From SLLG01 sp964403935 (GTDB lineage: Bacteria > Verrucomicrobiota > Verrucomicrobiia > Opitutales > Oceanipulchritudinaceae), in assembly GCA_964403935.1 (NCBI GenBank), contig CAYOIB010000006.1, positions 7,247 through 71,246 of the forward strand: a stretch of 64,000 nt of DNA, written 5' to 3'. The translations under genes and the position numbers were made by a program. This document shows, piece after piece, positions 8,629 to 17,430 of the stretch. Under the pieces are notes generated by a model. The model saw only the letters and a list, made by a program, of their open reading frames with translations. It was not told the DNA's origin and did not search any database. Position 1 is the stretch's first letter. The number at the start of each line of letters is the position of its first letter.

Positions 8629-8659
8629 GGGGATTACGCTTGTGCGGGATGGGGCGCTG

Positions 8660-8929
8660 TCAGCGGACCATCTCCGGGATTCGCTGATATATCATAATAG
8701 TGAAGGTCATCATCGACTGGATGGACCAATAGGCGGTGATCAAAAACACAACAGAGGCCGCGATCAGCTTGGGGACGAAGGTGAGCGTTTGCTCCTGGAT
8801 GCTGGTGACGGACTGAACGAGGCTGATGATAACGCCCACGAGAAGGATCGAGATCAGAAGCGGCAGGACCAGGGTCAGGGCCTGCGTGAAGGTTGTGCGC
8901 AGCAACTCAACAGCGAGCTCGATATTCAT
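8660..8929 (-). CDS. fliQ: Flagellar export gate protein FliQ
   Basis: This 89-residue protein has two membrane helices and the family pattern LPLLISILLVGVIISLVQSV with a following TSIQEQTLTFVPKL loop. FliQ packs around the FliP-FliR core of the export gate. Its start overlaps the fliP stop by 4 bp (ATGA). Length is exactly that expected for the family. Confidence 0.94.
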   Translation of the reverse strand: MNIELAVELLRTTFTQALTLVLPLLISILLVGVIISLVQSVTSIQEQTLTFVPKLIAASVVFLITAYWSIQSMMTFTIMIYQRIPEMVR

Positions 8930-9699
8930 GGGTTAAAGCTTTGCACGAGCGAACGGATGACGAGGGCCCAGCCGTCCACGAGGACAAAGAGGAGGATCTT
9001 GAAAGGAAGGGACACGAGAACCGGCGGCATCATGAACATGCCCATGGCCATGAGGGACGAAGCAATGACAAAATCCACAACGAGAAATGGCAGAAAAATG
9101 AGAAAACCCATTTGAAAAGCAGTTCGTAGCTCGCTCAGAACGAATGACGGAATCACTACGGAAATGGGAAGATCTTCGACCGTGGTCGGGCCCGATTCAG
9201 ACAGCTCAAGAAAGAACTCAAGATCGGAAGGACGCGTTTGCCGGAGCATAAACCCCTTGAGGACCCCCATGCTGATATCAAGGGCTTCTGAGGAAGTCAT
9301 TTCCTCGGCGCGGTATGGGGTGATTGCATCTGTCTGAATGCGATCAATAACGGGCGACATCAGGAAAAAGGTGAGAAAAAGGCTGACACCGATAATCACC
9401 TGATTGGATGGGGTGGTCTGGAGCCCCATGGCGTTGCGGAGAAAGCTCAGAACAATGGTGATGCGCAAGAAGCTCGTCATCATCAGAACAATAGCAGGCC
9501 CGAGGGAAGCCACCGTCATGACGAAGAGGATCTGGATCAGGATGCTGAGATCAGCGTCCCCTTCTCCGCTGGAATAGTTGAGGGCGACGGACAGGCCTTC
9601 GTCATTTGCGGACAGCATTCCAGCAGGCAGGATCAAGAGAAGGATCCACCAGACGGGGAGCCTTGAGAGCCGTTGAATGCTGGAGTGAGCGAATTTCAT
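8926..9699 (-). CDS. fliP: Flagellar export gate protein FliP
   Basis: FliP is the main export-gate subunit, present in five copies. The protein starts with a signal-like hydrophobic segment (about residues 14-30). It continues with the conserved core including MMTSFLRITIVLSFLRNAMG and TPSNQVIIGVSLFLTFFLM, and ends with the strongly conserved helices around PFLVVDFVIASSLMAMGM. The length of 257 residues is typical. It overlaps fliO and fliQ by 4 bp on either side. Confidence 0.95.
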   Translation of the reverse strand: MKFAHSSIQRLSRLPVWWILLLILPAGMLSANDEGLSVALNYSSGEGDADLSILIQILFVMTVASLGPAIVLMMTSFLRITIVLSFLRNAMGLQTTPSNQVIIGVSLFLTFFLMSPVIDRIQTDAITPYRAEEMTSSEALDISMGVLKGFMLRQTRPSDLEFFLELSESGPTTVEDLPISVVIPSFVLSELRTAFQMGFLIFLPFLVVDFVIASSLMAMGMFMMPPVLVSLPFKILLFVLVDGWALVIRSLVQSFNP

Positions 9700-10100
9700 G
9701 CCGGGGAATCTTTATCGAGCAGGCGTGAGAAGGCGGTCGGGTCTGCGGCGATACCTGTCGTTCCCTCAGCTTCTGGATTGGCGTGTGTTCCCAGCTTGCA
9801 CATAAAGTCGATACGTCCTGGGGAGACGGCCAGAAGAACTCGTTCTTCGGCATAGGCCGCGACAACGACAAATTGCCGGGGGCCGACCATACAGCTTTCC
9901 TGTATGTGGAGGAGCTTGTTGCTGCCCCCCGTTCCGGGACCGCGTCGTTGCCAGAAGAGCCATATTGCAGGGATGGCAACGACTGCGAGGGCCAGAAACA
10001 GGAGCCAAGGCGAAGGGCCGGGCATTCCTCCGGCAGGGAGGGCGGGCTCTGCCTGTGCGAGCAGCCCGGCGAATGCAGAAATGCTCAATCCGTACATCAT
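9696..10100 (-). CDS. fliO: Flagellar export protein FliO-like
   Basis: FliO helps assemble the FliP ring and is poorly conserved. The 134-residue protein has one membrane helix (about residues 28-48) followed by a small soluble domain with a VGPRQFVVVAAYAEERVLLA stretch that matches the FliO/FliZ pattern of short beta strands. Identification rests mainly on position between fliN and fliP, both overlapped by 4 bp, and on this layout. Confidence 0.8.
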   Translation of the reverse strand: MMYGLSISAFAGLLAQAEPALPAGGMPGPSPWLLFLALAVVAIPAIWLFWQRRGPGTGGSNKLLHIQESCMVGPRQFVVVAAYAEERVLLAVSPGRIDFMCKLGTHANPEAEGTTGIAADPTAFSRLLDKDSPA

Positions 10101-10357
10101 GTCATGCGAAGCTCGGTGATTTTAATGCCGAGATGATCTTCGATAACAATGACCTCTCCGAGGGCGATCAGCCGATCGTTAAGATAAAGGCCGACGGGTT
10201 CATTCGCTTCCTGATCGAGTTGTATGATTGCCCCGGTCCCAAGCTCCAGCACCTCTTTCATGCGGAGGTTGCAAGAGCCCAGCTGCACCGTGGCCTTTAC
10301 CTTGACGTCGAGAATCGTCTGCAGCGAACGTTCATCAAATTCCTGTACCTGTGACAT
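10097..10357 (-). CDS. fliN: Flagellar motor switch protein FliN
   Basis: FliN forms the lower part of the cytoplasmic C-ring. The 86-residue product is a single SpoA/FliN domain: ILDVKVKATVQLGSCNLRMK, then a VLELGTG-IIQLDQ stretch, then the conserved VGLYLNDRLIALGEVIVIED. The chosen ATG at 10357 lies 2 nt after the fliM stop. A start at 10402 would add 15 residues encoded inside fliM and is less likely. There is no FliY-type phosphatase extension, so this is a short FliN. Confidence 0.92.
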   Translation of the reverse strand: MSQVQEFDERSLQTILDVKVKATVQLGSCNLRMKEVLELGTGAIIQLDQEANEPVGLYLNDRLIALGEVIVIEDHLGIKITELRMT

Positions 10358-10359
10358 AA

Positions 10360-11415
10360 TTACTGGGGTTGGTTGATCTTGGACCGGATTCGGACGGACC
10401 ATTTTTCCTCACGGACGCCGGGCTCTCCGCTGTATAGCTCAAGGCTGGAAAGCAACACCTTGACATCTTGGATACCCGATTCGCCCTGGGGCAGGGGAAT
10501 GACATCGCCCTCCTTGAGGGCCAGCCACTTTGCGATGGGTTCGGCAGCCGTTTCCCATACGGCGGTAACGGGGATCTCAATGCCGCCGTAGGCCTCACGC
10601 CACGCGAGCCGGTTCTCGCCATGGGAGAAATCCATTTCCCGGCGCCGCTTTTCCTGCTGGAAGCGAATGAGAGGCTCCATCATGTGAAGCGGAAACCCGA
10701 TCTGCATCTGTTCGAGGCAGTCGCGGATCTCCACCTCGATCGCGAGAACGATAATGATGGAATCGTGAGGCGCTGTCTGGAGGAAGCGGCCACTCAGTTC
10801 ATGGCCCACAATGGATGGTTCCAGCGTCTCATGGTATTCCCATTGAGCGCACCACTCTCCAAGAAGAATAGCCACGAGTTCATCGGTGAGGTCGGTCTCA
10901 ATCTCGGTGAGGTATCGGTCGCTGTTCACGGCTTGGCCGCTGCCGCCAAGCATCTTTCCGGCAAGCGTCAAAGCGAGGCGGGGCGAAATATCAAGAATAC
11001 AGATACCCGGTAAGGGATTGACCTTGAAGAGACAGACATGGGTCGGGTGCTGCATGCCGTCGGTAAATTGGCGGTAGGGCAGCGTTGCCAGCTTCGTCAT
11101 CTTGATCCCGATCTCCGCCCGGAGAAACATGGAGAGGCGCGCTTCGAGGAAACGAATGAAATCCTCATGGAGGAGCCGGATCCGGCGCATCTCCATCTCG
11201 CTGAGGAAAATCGGCGTGCGGAAGTCATAGGGCTCGGTCCGAACTTTATCATTGAAGGTACCGCGTTCCCCATTGTTCCACAGGATGGCACTTCCCTGGC
11301 TGACGCCGCCGGCTTCGGCGAGCAGGCTGTCGATTTCATCCTGAGACAGTTGCCCCGCACTGAAGGGCTCCTCATCGGGGGAATCGTCATGGCCATTCTG
11401 GGAGTGCGTATCCAT
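10360..11415 (-). CDS. fliM: Flagellar motor switch protein FliM
   Basis: FliM is the C-ring protein that binds phosphorylated CheY and reverses the motor. The N-terminus carries the CheY-binding segment LSQDEIDSLLAE at about residues 23-34. The middle CheC-like domain follows (about 60-245), and then a C-terminal SpoA/FliN-like domain. The intact CheY-binding peptide implies that a CheY exists, yet no stand-alone CheY is encoded in this window. The start overlaps the fliL stop by 1 bp (TAATG). Confidence 0.93.
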   Translation of the reverse strand: MDTHSQNGHDDSPDEEPFSAGQLSQDEIDSLLAEAGGVSQGSAILWNNGERGTFNDKVRTEPYDFRTPIFLSEMEMRRIRLLHEDFIRFLEARLSMFLRAEIGIKMTKLATLPYRQFTDGMQHPTHVCLFKVNPLPGICILDISPRLALTLAGKMLGGSGQAVNSDRYLTEIETDLTDELVAILLGEWCAQWEYHETLEPSIVGHELSGRFLQTAPHDSIIIVLAIEVEIRDCLEQMQIGFPLHMMEPLIRFQQEKRRREMDFSHGENRLAWREAYGGIEIPVTAVWETAAEPIAKWLALKEGDVIPLPQGESGIQDVKVLLSSLELYSGEPGVREEKWSVRIRSKINQPQ

Positions 11416-11939
11416 TATTGAACAACAAATTCCGTGAAATACAGTTCCTCTACGAGTGGCTGACCAAGGACGTCATTGATGGCTTCCCTCAGTGCATGGC
11501 GAAGGGCATTCCTGGCTCCGGCCTCCTCCAGTTCGGGCAGGGTGCGCGTTGCGAGGATTCCAAGAATGCCATCGAGAATAGCGGCCCGGTTTCGGGTCAT
11601 GGCCGCTTCCAGACCCTGACGTGAACCCGCCGCCTGAAAGCTGATCTTCAGGTAGCGGGTCCCCATTGTTCCGGCAACATTCACGATGATGCCTTTGACC
11701 TCATAGACGTGGGCCGGTGGCTGTGCGAGCTGTCCGCTCAAGGCATCGGTGGGGTGCGTGACCTGAATGCCCGGCTCCCGCATTGCTTCCTTGATGCGCG
11801 GAATCAGGACGAACTCCGTGAGGGCGTAGGAGGCAAGCGGTATGAGGACGATCGCGAGGCCAATTCCAAGCCAGGGCGTGCGCGGTGGCCTGGTGAGGAT
11901 GATTGGCATCTCGTCAGACGGTTCAGGTTCGACGGCCAT
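11415..11939 (-). CDS. fliL: Flagellar basal-body-associated protein FliL
   Basis: FliL surrounds the stator units and supports torque. The 174-residue protein has one N-terminal membrane helix (about residues 24-44, IGLAIVLIPLASYALTEFVL) and a periplasmic domain. The conserved C-terminal segment reads LRHALREAINDVLGQPLVEE and ends YFTEFVVQ, typical of the family. It sits between flgE and fliM, as in Bacillus. Confidence 0.9.
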   Translation of the reverse strand: MAVEPEPSDEMPIILTRPPRTPWLGIGLAIVLIPLASYALTEFVLIPRIKEAMREPGIQVTHPTDALSGQLAQPPAHVYEVKGIIVNVAGTMGTRYLKISFQAAGSRQGLEAAMTRNRAAILDGILGILATRTLPELEEAGARNALRHALREAINDVLGQPLVEELYFTEFVVQ

Positions 11940-11958
11940 GGTTAGGGTGGATCAAGGA

Positions 11959-13194
11959 TTACCGCTTGAGGTTCACGATTTCCTGAAGCATTTCATCGGA
12001 TACAGAGATCATTCTGGAGCCAGCCTGGAAAGCGCGCTGGGTCGTGATCATGTTGGAGAACTCTTCGGTGAGGTCGACATTGCTGCTCTCAAGGGAGCGC
12101 GCCTGGATGAAACCCACGCCATTCTCATTGGGACGATAGGCCTGGAGATCAGCTGATGCCGGTGTTTCGCCGAGGGACCATGTCAGGCTTCCGACCGGGC
12201 CTGAGTTTATGATACCTGAGTAAAGCCCATTGCCCGAGTTGGTCAGGGCGTCGGGATCGGTCACTTGCTGCAGGAGGATCTGCCCGCGGGTGTAGGCTGA
12301 TCCGTCGTTGAGGAAGAGGTTCACATTTCCGCCGTCATCAATCGCCCAGGATTGAATTGCGAGGGGGACTTGGTTGGGGTCTGCCGTATTGGGGGTTGCC
12401 GCTGCCTCGAGACTGGAATCCCATTCTGCGGCTGCAGTCTTAAGTCCTACGGGAGGATTGGGGTGTTGCGGGTCCCATTCAGTTCCAGCAGTGACATTGG
12501 TGTATCCGGTGGAGGACAGTGGGTCTACTTCCACAAAGTCGCCATTATCGAGAACGATCTGGCCAGCGGCATTCAAGGGGCGCCCGGCAGAATCGACCTT
12601 GTAATAGCCGGTGGAGGACGCATCGTCGGCGACAGCACGGTCTCCATTGGCGAGGACGATGCGGCCGAGGCTATCGACGGGATTTCCGGTACCATCGAGA
12701 CGAACCTGGGAAGCGAGGTCGACACGGATGCGGTCAACAGTTGATGGCGGGTTGTTGGTATCGCCCCCCGTCAGCCCGAGAAGGTAGAATCCGTTTTGAT
12801 CCACCATGTAGCCTTCCTGGTTGAGCCGGAAGTTGCCATTTCGGGTGAGGTAAGAGCTGTCGTTGCCTGGATCATAAACGCGGAAGAAGCCATTGCCTCC
12901 AATTGCCAGGTCGGAGTTCACCCCGGTCTGGGAGATGGGCCCTTGAGTGAACAGCTTTTGCACGGAACCCAGCTGGACACCGGCACCCACCTGCATGGGA
13001 GGGGTGTTTGAACGGTCTCCGGATTGCGGAAGGGCGCTGCGAAGGGTATCGGAGAAGTTGTCCGAGTAGTTCGTGCGCTGGGCTTTGTAACCCATGGTGT
13101 TAACATTGGCGATGTTATGGCCGATGGTTTCCATTCCTTTGACGAAGGACTTCATTGCCGTAACGCCAGTACTGAGTGAGCCGATGAGTGCCAT
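11959..13194 (-). CDS. flgE: Flagellar hook protein FlgE
   Basis: FlgE builds the hook. The 411-residue protein opens with the rod/hook signature (IGHNIANVNTMGYKAQRTNY at about residues 27-46). The D0/D1 core is interrupted by a variable surface domain (about 140-300). It closes with the conserved C-terminal helix ending SDEMLQEIVNLKR. The segment GVGFIQARSLESSNVDLTEE is also diagnostic. It follows flgD by 15 nt, as expected because FlgD caps the growing hook. Confidence 0.95.
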   Translation of the reverse strand: MALIGSLSTGVTAMKSFVKGMETIGHNIANVNTMGYKAQRTNYSDNFSDTLRSALPQSGDRSNTPPMQVGAGVQLGSVQKLFTQGPISQTGVNSDLAIGGNGFFRVYDPGNDSSYLTRNGNFRLNQEGYMVDQNGFYLLGLTGGDTNNPPSTVDRIRVDLASQVRLDGTGNPVDSLGRIVLANGDRAVADDASSTGYYKVDSAGRPLNAAGQIVLDNGDFVEVDPLSSTGYTNVTAGTEWDPQHPNPPVGLKTAAAEWDSSLEAAATPNTADPNQVPLAIQSWAIDDGGNVNLFLNDGSAYTRGQILLQQVTDPDALTNSGNGLYSGIINSGPVGSLTWSLGETPASADLQAYRPNENGVGFIQARSLESSNVDLTEEFSNMITTQRAFQAGSRMISVSDEMLQEIVNLKR

Positions 13195-13209
13195 GGTAGT
13201 GATTTATGG

Positions 13210-13683
13210 TTATTCGTTTGGTGTATTCTGAGAGGTTTTGTCATCCACGGGGAAAACACTGTGGACCGATTTCGCGGGAATGTAGGCGTTCCCGACAAGG
13301 AAGGAGATTTCGGCGCCGTCCCGGCGAATGCCTTCGACGATGCCGTGGTGCTCTGTGCCGTCTTCGTCGGTGAACTCGACCTTCTTCCCGATGATCTGCT
13401 GAGCGGTGGTCCATTCATTTTGTGAATGAAGACGCGTGATCTGCTCATTCATTCGGCTCATCTCCTGAAGACTGCTGAACTGAGCCATCTGCGCGATGAA
13501 GTCGGTGTCCTCCATCGGATTCATGGGATCCTGTGTTGTAAGCTGGACGGTGAGCAGCTGGAGAAAGTCAAACATACCCAGTGTGGGCGCAGCTGTGTTT
13601 GTGGTCTGGGGCGCTTGCTGTTGCGTGGCGACCTGTGTGGCCGGGTCGGCTCCGACGTTTCCGTTGTAGGCACCTATATTCAT
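13210..13683 (-). CDS. flgD: Flagellar hook-capping protein FlgD
   Basis: FlgD is the scaffold cap for hook growth. The conserved N-terminal core is FLQLLTVQLTTQDPMNPMED with TDFIAQMAQFSSLQEM (about residues 39-75). A short C-terminal Tudor-like region with VEFTDEDG and VEGIRRDGAEISFLVGN follows. The FlgD Ig-like insert is absent, so the protein (157 residues) is short. It heads the second flagellar gene block. No Shine-Dalgarno sequence is visible before the ATG, but a sigma-54-like element lies 15 nt upstream. Confidence 0.92.
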   Translation of the reverse strand: MNIGAYNGNVGADPATQVATQQQAPQTTNTAAPTLGMFDFLQLLTVQLTTQDPMNPMEDTDFIAQMAQFSSLQEMSRMNEQITRLHSQNEWTTAQQIIGKKVEFTDEDGTEHHGIVEGIRRDGAEISFLVGNAYIPAKSVHSVFPVDDKTSQNTPNE

Positions 13684-13892
13684 TGAATACAGTGTTTAGC
13701 AGATGCCGGGCCAGCAGGAGGTTGAATCTTCTAAGGGATTGATAGTAAGTGGAATAAAAAGGAATCCGCCCGATGAGTCCGCGTGATGTGCCGTGCTATG
13801 GAAAAGAATGACCGGTCTCTTTTTTCCGCCTGCCATCGTCCGGAAACCCGGCGACAGAAGAGAAGGCTCGGGGGCGTCGCTGTGGAAAGGAA
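13684..13892. other. Intergenic gap between fliK and flgD
   Basis: This 209-bp stretch separates the two long flagellar gene blocks. It holds an imperfect 28-bp inverted repeat at 13800-13827 centred on GACCGGTC, which could slow transcription leaving fliK. At its flgD end is the -24/-12 element at 13699-13713. I find no convincing gene in it. A 66-codon minus-strand frame here overlaps the fliK end and looks non-coding. Confidence 0.6.
13699..13713 (-). promoter_or_regulatory. Sigma-54-like -24/-12 promoter before flgD
   Basis: On the minus strand the sequence reads TGGCCC-GGCAT-CTGC, with GG and GC separated by ten bases as sigma-54 requires and one mismatch in each half-box. The GC is 15 nt from the flgD ATG, so the predicted mRNA leader is only about 4 nt. 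This agrees with the lack of a ribosome-binding site before flgD. Confidence 0.5.
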
Positions 13893-16379
13893 TCAAGCCC
13901 AGGCGCGCAGGCCCTCAGGCACTGAAGTCGGGCTTGGTCCAGAGGCTGCGGGTGTTCGGCCCGGAGCGGTTTTTCTCTGGAAGCGAGGGCGGTTTCCGCG
14001 GTGGTCCGGATGATTCTGATGGAATTCAGATCCGGAATTTGGATGCTCTCGCGACCCTTGCTGCGTTGGGCTCTGCGAATTTGAGAATTGGGGCGCATCC
14101 AGTCGGGCACCTCGATCGGCAAAGCGCTGGGTGAGTTCCTCCCATCCTTGCTGGATGTTGAGTCGTGCTTGTTCGGAGCTGGTGCTGAAGGTCGCTTGAA
14201 CCCGATCTTGCCGTATCTGGATCTGAACGCGGACGTTCTCTGTATCACTCAAGCGGATCTCGATGGAAATGCGTGATTGCCCATCAGATCTCATCCGGTC
14301 CCAGGCTTGGATAAGGGGCTGTGACCCCGGCGTGGGCGGCGATTTTGCTGTATGAGGGAGGGGCGTGGTGGGGGTTGCCTCCCGGGATTTGGATGCTGCC
14401 TGGAAACCGATGGCGTCGGCGGGCGCACGATTCCGAGGCTCCTTTCGGGCGGTGTCGGGATCGATAGCTGTTGGGCTTGCGGGGGTCGGATCCGTGCCAG
14501 TTGGAGACTGCTGGAGGGGGCTGTTCTGCGTTGTGGAGGGAACAGAAGATCCGGATGGTGAGAGGGAAGGCGTTGCCGCTGGCGCTTTGTCGTTCTGATT
14601 CGAAGGTCGTGAGTATGGCTGCTTAGGGGCATTGGTAGGGTCCGCCTCAGGCTGCCGGAGTGTCGTTTCTGAAGGGCCGGGTTGTTCTCCCTGGGATTTC
14701 AGGAGTTCTGCCGCAGGTGCTGTGGAAACCAAGGTATTTTGTTGTGGGGCGGACGTCTTGAAAGCAGGAGCTGGCGCTGGCTGGTATCGGTTGGAAGGGG
14801 GAAGTTCAATTGGAGTTTGGGTTGCCTTTAACAGAGTGGGTGCCAAATCGGCGGTATTCGGCTGAGGGAGGGGTGTTGATCGATGAGGCTGGGGCGGCGG
14901 GGTTGGCGTTGAGAATTCAGACTGTGTTGCTTTGGGTGTCGGCAGAGGAGCGGCTTGGGCAGGTATGGTGGCGACGGGTGGGGGCCGCAGTGAGATCCCC
15001 GGTGATGGAGAGGTCGCGTTGGCAATGCCGGCATCCACTTGGCGGGGGGTGGTGCTATTCACGCCCGCCTTGGCACTCAAGGAGGCGGGTGTTTCACGAG
15101 ACTTCGGGGCGGCCTCGGGACCGGCAGAGCCGGAAGGAGGAAATTCGAGTGAAGAAGGAGTGGCTTTGGAGGCAGATGTTAGTGGTGCGGTTGTTTCCGT
15201 GACCTCTGGAATTATCACTGTCGACCGCTCCACGAAAACAGCTGGCTGCCGGTGGGGTTCGGGAGAAGGACTTGTATTGGATTTTGAGACTGTATTTTTG
15301 GCGCGGGGTGAGTTGGAGGCGGCGACCTTGACGAGATCGGAGGCTTCAGGCCCTGTGGGTGCTTGATCTCTGCGGGCGGCGGGTGAGGCAGCTGCAGAGA
15401 GCGAAGCCTGAACCTGGTGGATTGTCTTTCCGTATGGGATTGAGGAGGCTTTGTCCTCATGGGAAATCCTTACGAACGCCGTAGGATTTTCCTCCCTGGG
15501 TCCTTGAGTTTCAGTCGTATCTGCGGCAAGGGCGGGTCTTGCCTGAATAGGTTCTGCATTCTCAGGATTGGTAGAGGAAACGATAGGTGGAGAGGCGAAC
15601 GAACGGGTTGGAAGCGGGCTGGGGGTGATCGAAACAGCAGAGGTGACCCGCGAACCGGAAGCTGGGATGGGTGTTGTTGAAGGAAGACCGCTTTCTCTCC
15701 CGGAGGATTCCGGAGTGGGTGCCCGCGTCTTGGTGGTGGTACCCTGAGAAGTGAGAGTGACCGCGGTGGATGGCATTCCCGCTGGTTCAGTTATGAAGGA
15801 AACGGGTGCGGCTTTGATCGCAGGGGCGCGGTGGTGGAGGGTTCCTGTTCTTGCGGGTTCAGACTCGGTGGGGGCTTGGGTGGTGGAGGGTGGTTTTGGT
15901 GGTGTTGTGAGTGCGGCAGCGGTGGATAAATGAAATGGGGTGGCTTGCTTTGTTTTTGTGAGAGGCTGATTTCCTGAAAGTGAAATCGCGGGATCGTTAT
16001 TATCCGATTCGCCGGGGGGCAGTGCCTTCACCCGCCTCCGGAAGGCGGTGCTATCCGAGACCGCGAACTGGAATTGAGCCCCACGGTGGGTAAGGGGTCC
16101 GCTGGTGGCTGTGACATTGGACGCAGGCCATTCCTGTCGAGCCTCGTCAGGAAGTGAGGCCGTTTCATTCGGCACATGTTCGGGTAGATACCTGTTGTTC
16201 TTGGAATTCGTTTGGGTATCGGACAGGAGCCAGGCGTCGAATGCCGCCGGAGCATCCTCACAAGGCGGCTTTGGGTCTGCTTGCGGGTAAGTGTTTGCTG
16301 GAATCTGAAGATGCGTTCCTGTTGAGGAAACTGTCTCTCCGGAAGTGGAACCCGTTGCACTGGACGGGAGGGTCATCAC
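13893..16379 (-). CDS. fliK: Flagellar hook-length control protein FliK (unusually long)
   Basis: FliK measures the hook and triggers the FlhB switch. The 828-residue protein is mostly a disordered Pro/Ser/Thr/Ala-rich ruler. The recognisable Flg_hook C-terminal domain spans about residues 690-760, with SIEIRLSDTENVRVQIQI and a GWEELTQRFADRG helix. About 65 further disordered residues follow it. Typical FliK proteins have 400-500 residues, so this one is about twice the usual size. It overlaps the motE-like gene by 4 bp. Repetitive composition gives long false open frames on the opposite strand. Confidence 0.85.
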   Translation of the reverse strand: MMTLPSSATGSTSGETVSSTGTHLQIPANTYPQADPKPPCEDAPAAFDAWLLSDTQTNSKNNRYLPEHVPNETASLPDEARQEWPASNVTATSGPLTHRGAQFQFAVSDSTAFRRRVKALPPGESDNNDPAISLSGNQPLTKTKQATPFHLSTAAALTTPPKPPSTTQAPTESEPARTGTLHHRAPAIKAAPVSFITEPAGMPSTAVTLTSQGTTTKTRAPTPESSGRESGLPSTTPIPASGSRVTSAVSITPSPLPTRSFASPPIVSSTNPENAEPIQARPALAADTTETQGPREENPTAFVRISHEDKASSIPYGKTIHQVQASLSAAASPAARRDQAPTGPEASDLVKVAASNSPRAKNTVSKSNTSPSPEPHRQPAVFVERSTVIIPEVTETTAPLTSASKATPSSLEFPPSGSAGPEAAPKSRETPASLSAKAGVNSTTPRQVDAGIANATSPSPGISLRPPPVATIPAQAAPLPTPKATQSEFSTPTPPPQPHRSTPLPQPNTADLAPTLLKATQTPIELPPSNRYQPAPAPAFKTSAPQQNTLVSTAPAAELLKSQGEQPGPSETTLRQPEADPTNAPKQPYSRPSNQNDKAPAATPSLSPSGSSVPSTTQNSPLQQSPTGTDPTPASPTAIDPDTARKEPRNRAPADAIGFQAASKSREATPTTPLPHTAKSPPTPGSQPLIQAWDRMRSDGQSRISIEIRLSDTENVRVQIQIRQDRVQATFSTSSEQARLNIQQGWEELTQRFADRGARLDAPQFSNSQSPTQQGSREHPNSGSEFHQNHPDHRGNRPRFQRKTAPGRTPAASGPSPTSVPEGLRAWA

Positions 16380-16975
16380 GGTGTCGTTTCAACAACGAGG
16401 GTGCGCAAGCGTGTGGTCAGAACAGCGGCGCGACGGGCATCCTCACCTCCCAGACGCGTCATCTCCTCAAGGATGCCCCCGGCATTTTCCTGAGGGAGCT
16501 GAGAAAGGATTTTCACGGAGAGCGATTCGTCGATTTCCCGGAAGATGAGGGCGACGGCACCTGGTGCCATTTCTGTGTAGATTCTGGCGAGTGAGCGGAT
16601 GTTTCTGCGTTCGTTTTCCGCGAAGCGGGTGAAGATGCTTTCGATACCGGCGAGCTGTTCCTCGAGTTCGCTACGGAGTCGATCCAGGTCTTCTCGCTCA
16701 GAACCAATGCGGGCGCGGACGAGATCGAGACGTTCGGCTTCGCGTCTCAGCTTGAGTTCTTTCTCTTCAAACTCCCGGGCGAGATCCTGCAGGCGGGATG
16801 CACGGAGAACCCAGGCTTGCTTGGACCCGGTGCCCGAGGCTTCTATTGCTGATTGGATTGGAGGGGGTTGAGGCAGCCAGGCATCACGACGGAGGTAGAG
16901 GACAACAGCGGTGCTTGCGAGGCTGGTGAGAAAACCAATGATGAGAATAAGGAGAATGGATTTTCGGGAATTCAC
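16376..16975 (-). CDS. MotE/YlxF-like flagellar protein (MgtE_N-type C-terminal domain)
   Basis: The 199-residue protein has an N-terminal membrane helix (ILLILIIGFLTSLASTAVVL), a long coiled coil (about residues 60-125), and a C-terminal helical domain with YTEMAPGAVALIFREIDES and VKILSQLPQENAGGILEEM. This architecture matches MotE/FlbB-type proteins that help position or stabilise stators. Its place between fliJ and fliK is that of Bacillus ylxF. I start it at the GTG at 16975: a GAGGAGG ribosome site lies 7 nt upstream and the codon forms a GTGA overlap with the fliJ stop. An ATG at 17005 would add 10 residues and overlap fliJ by 34 bp. Confidence 0.8.
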   Translation of the reverse strand: MNSRKSILLILIIGFLTSLASTAVVLYLRRDAWLPQPPPIQSAIEASGTGSKQAWVLRASRLQDLAREFEEKELKLRREAERLDLVRARIGSEREDLDRLRSELEEQLAGIESIFTRFAENERRNIRSLARIYTEMAPGAVALIFREIDESLSVKILSQLPQENAGGILEEMTRLGGEDARRAAVLTTRLRTLVVETTP

Positions 16976-17430
16976 AGGCACCTCCTCCCCGCGCGCACGA
17001 GACAACTGTTATGGAAGTCCGTGGCTTCCCGCTCCTCTTCGCGGTGCATTTCCAGGGTGTGGGCTTCGCGCGCCTTTTCATACAGACGCTCAATCACTTT
17101 TGCATCTTGACGGCATTTCAGCAATTTCTGGTAGGCGGCCTGTTCCTCGGTGGTCGCGGTCCGAAGAGCGATCCGAAGTTGTTGCAGTTGCTTCTCCAAT
17201 TCCTGCACATACCGGAAGGTTCCAGCGGCCAGCTCGGGTTTCAAGCCATGTTGCCGGGCACCTTCAGCTTGGGCTTGGAGCGTGTTTGAAAGGCGCTGAT
17301 CGGCCTCTGTGACGTTGACCGCCGCCTGTTTTCGCTTCTCGGTCGCGATCCGAAACTGCTCTTGGGCGAGATCCAGCTTGTGCTCACGCAATCGGCCCAG
17401 ACTGGCCAGGTTAAAGGAAAAGCGTTTCAT
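16972..17430 (-). CDS. fliJ: Flagellar export chaperone FliJ
   Basis: FliJ is the coiled-coil rotor-like stalk that inserts in the FliI ATPase hexamer and activates export. The 152-residue protein begins with the family pattern FSFNLASLGRLREHKLDLAQ and is helical nearly throughout, rich in Glu, Gln, Arg and Lys. Its start overlaps the fliI stop by 4 bp. Position after fliI confirms the call. Confidence 0.87.
   Translation of the reverse strand: MKRFSFNLASLGRLREHKLDLAQEQFRIATEKRKQAAVNVTEADQRLSNTLQAQAEGARQHGLKPELAAGTFRYVQELEKQLQQLRIALRTATTEEQAAYQKLLKCRQDAKVIERLYEKAREAHTLEMHREEEREATDFHNSCLVRAGRRCL

Noticed and set aside
10358..10402. A longer fliN starting at 10402
   Set aside because: The extra residues are encoded within fliM and not conserved; ATG 10357 sits just after the fliM stop.
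13696..13896. A 66-codon minus-strand frame in the fliK-flgD gap
   Set aside because: It overlaps the end of fliK, the translation looks random, and the sigma-54-like element lies inside it.
13793..16594. Many plus-strand frames opposite fliK, rich in Gly, Ala and Val
   Set aside because: They mirror the low-complexity Pro/Ser/Thr-rich FliK sequence and show no independent signal.
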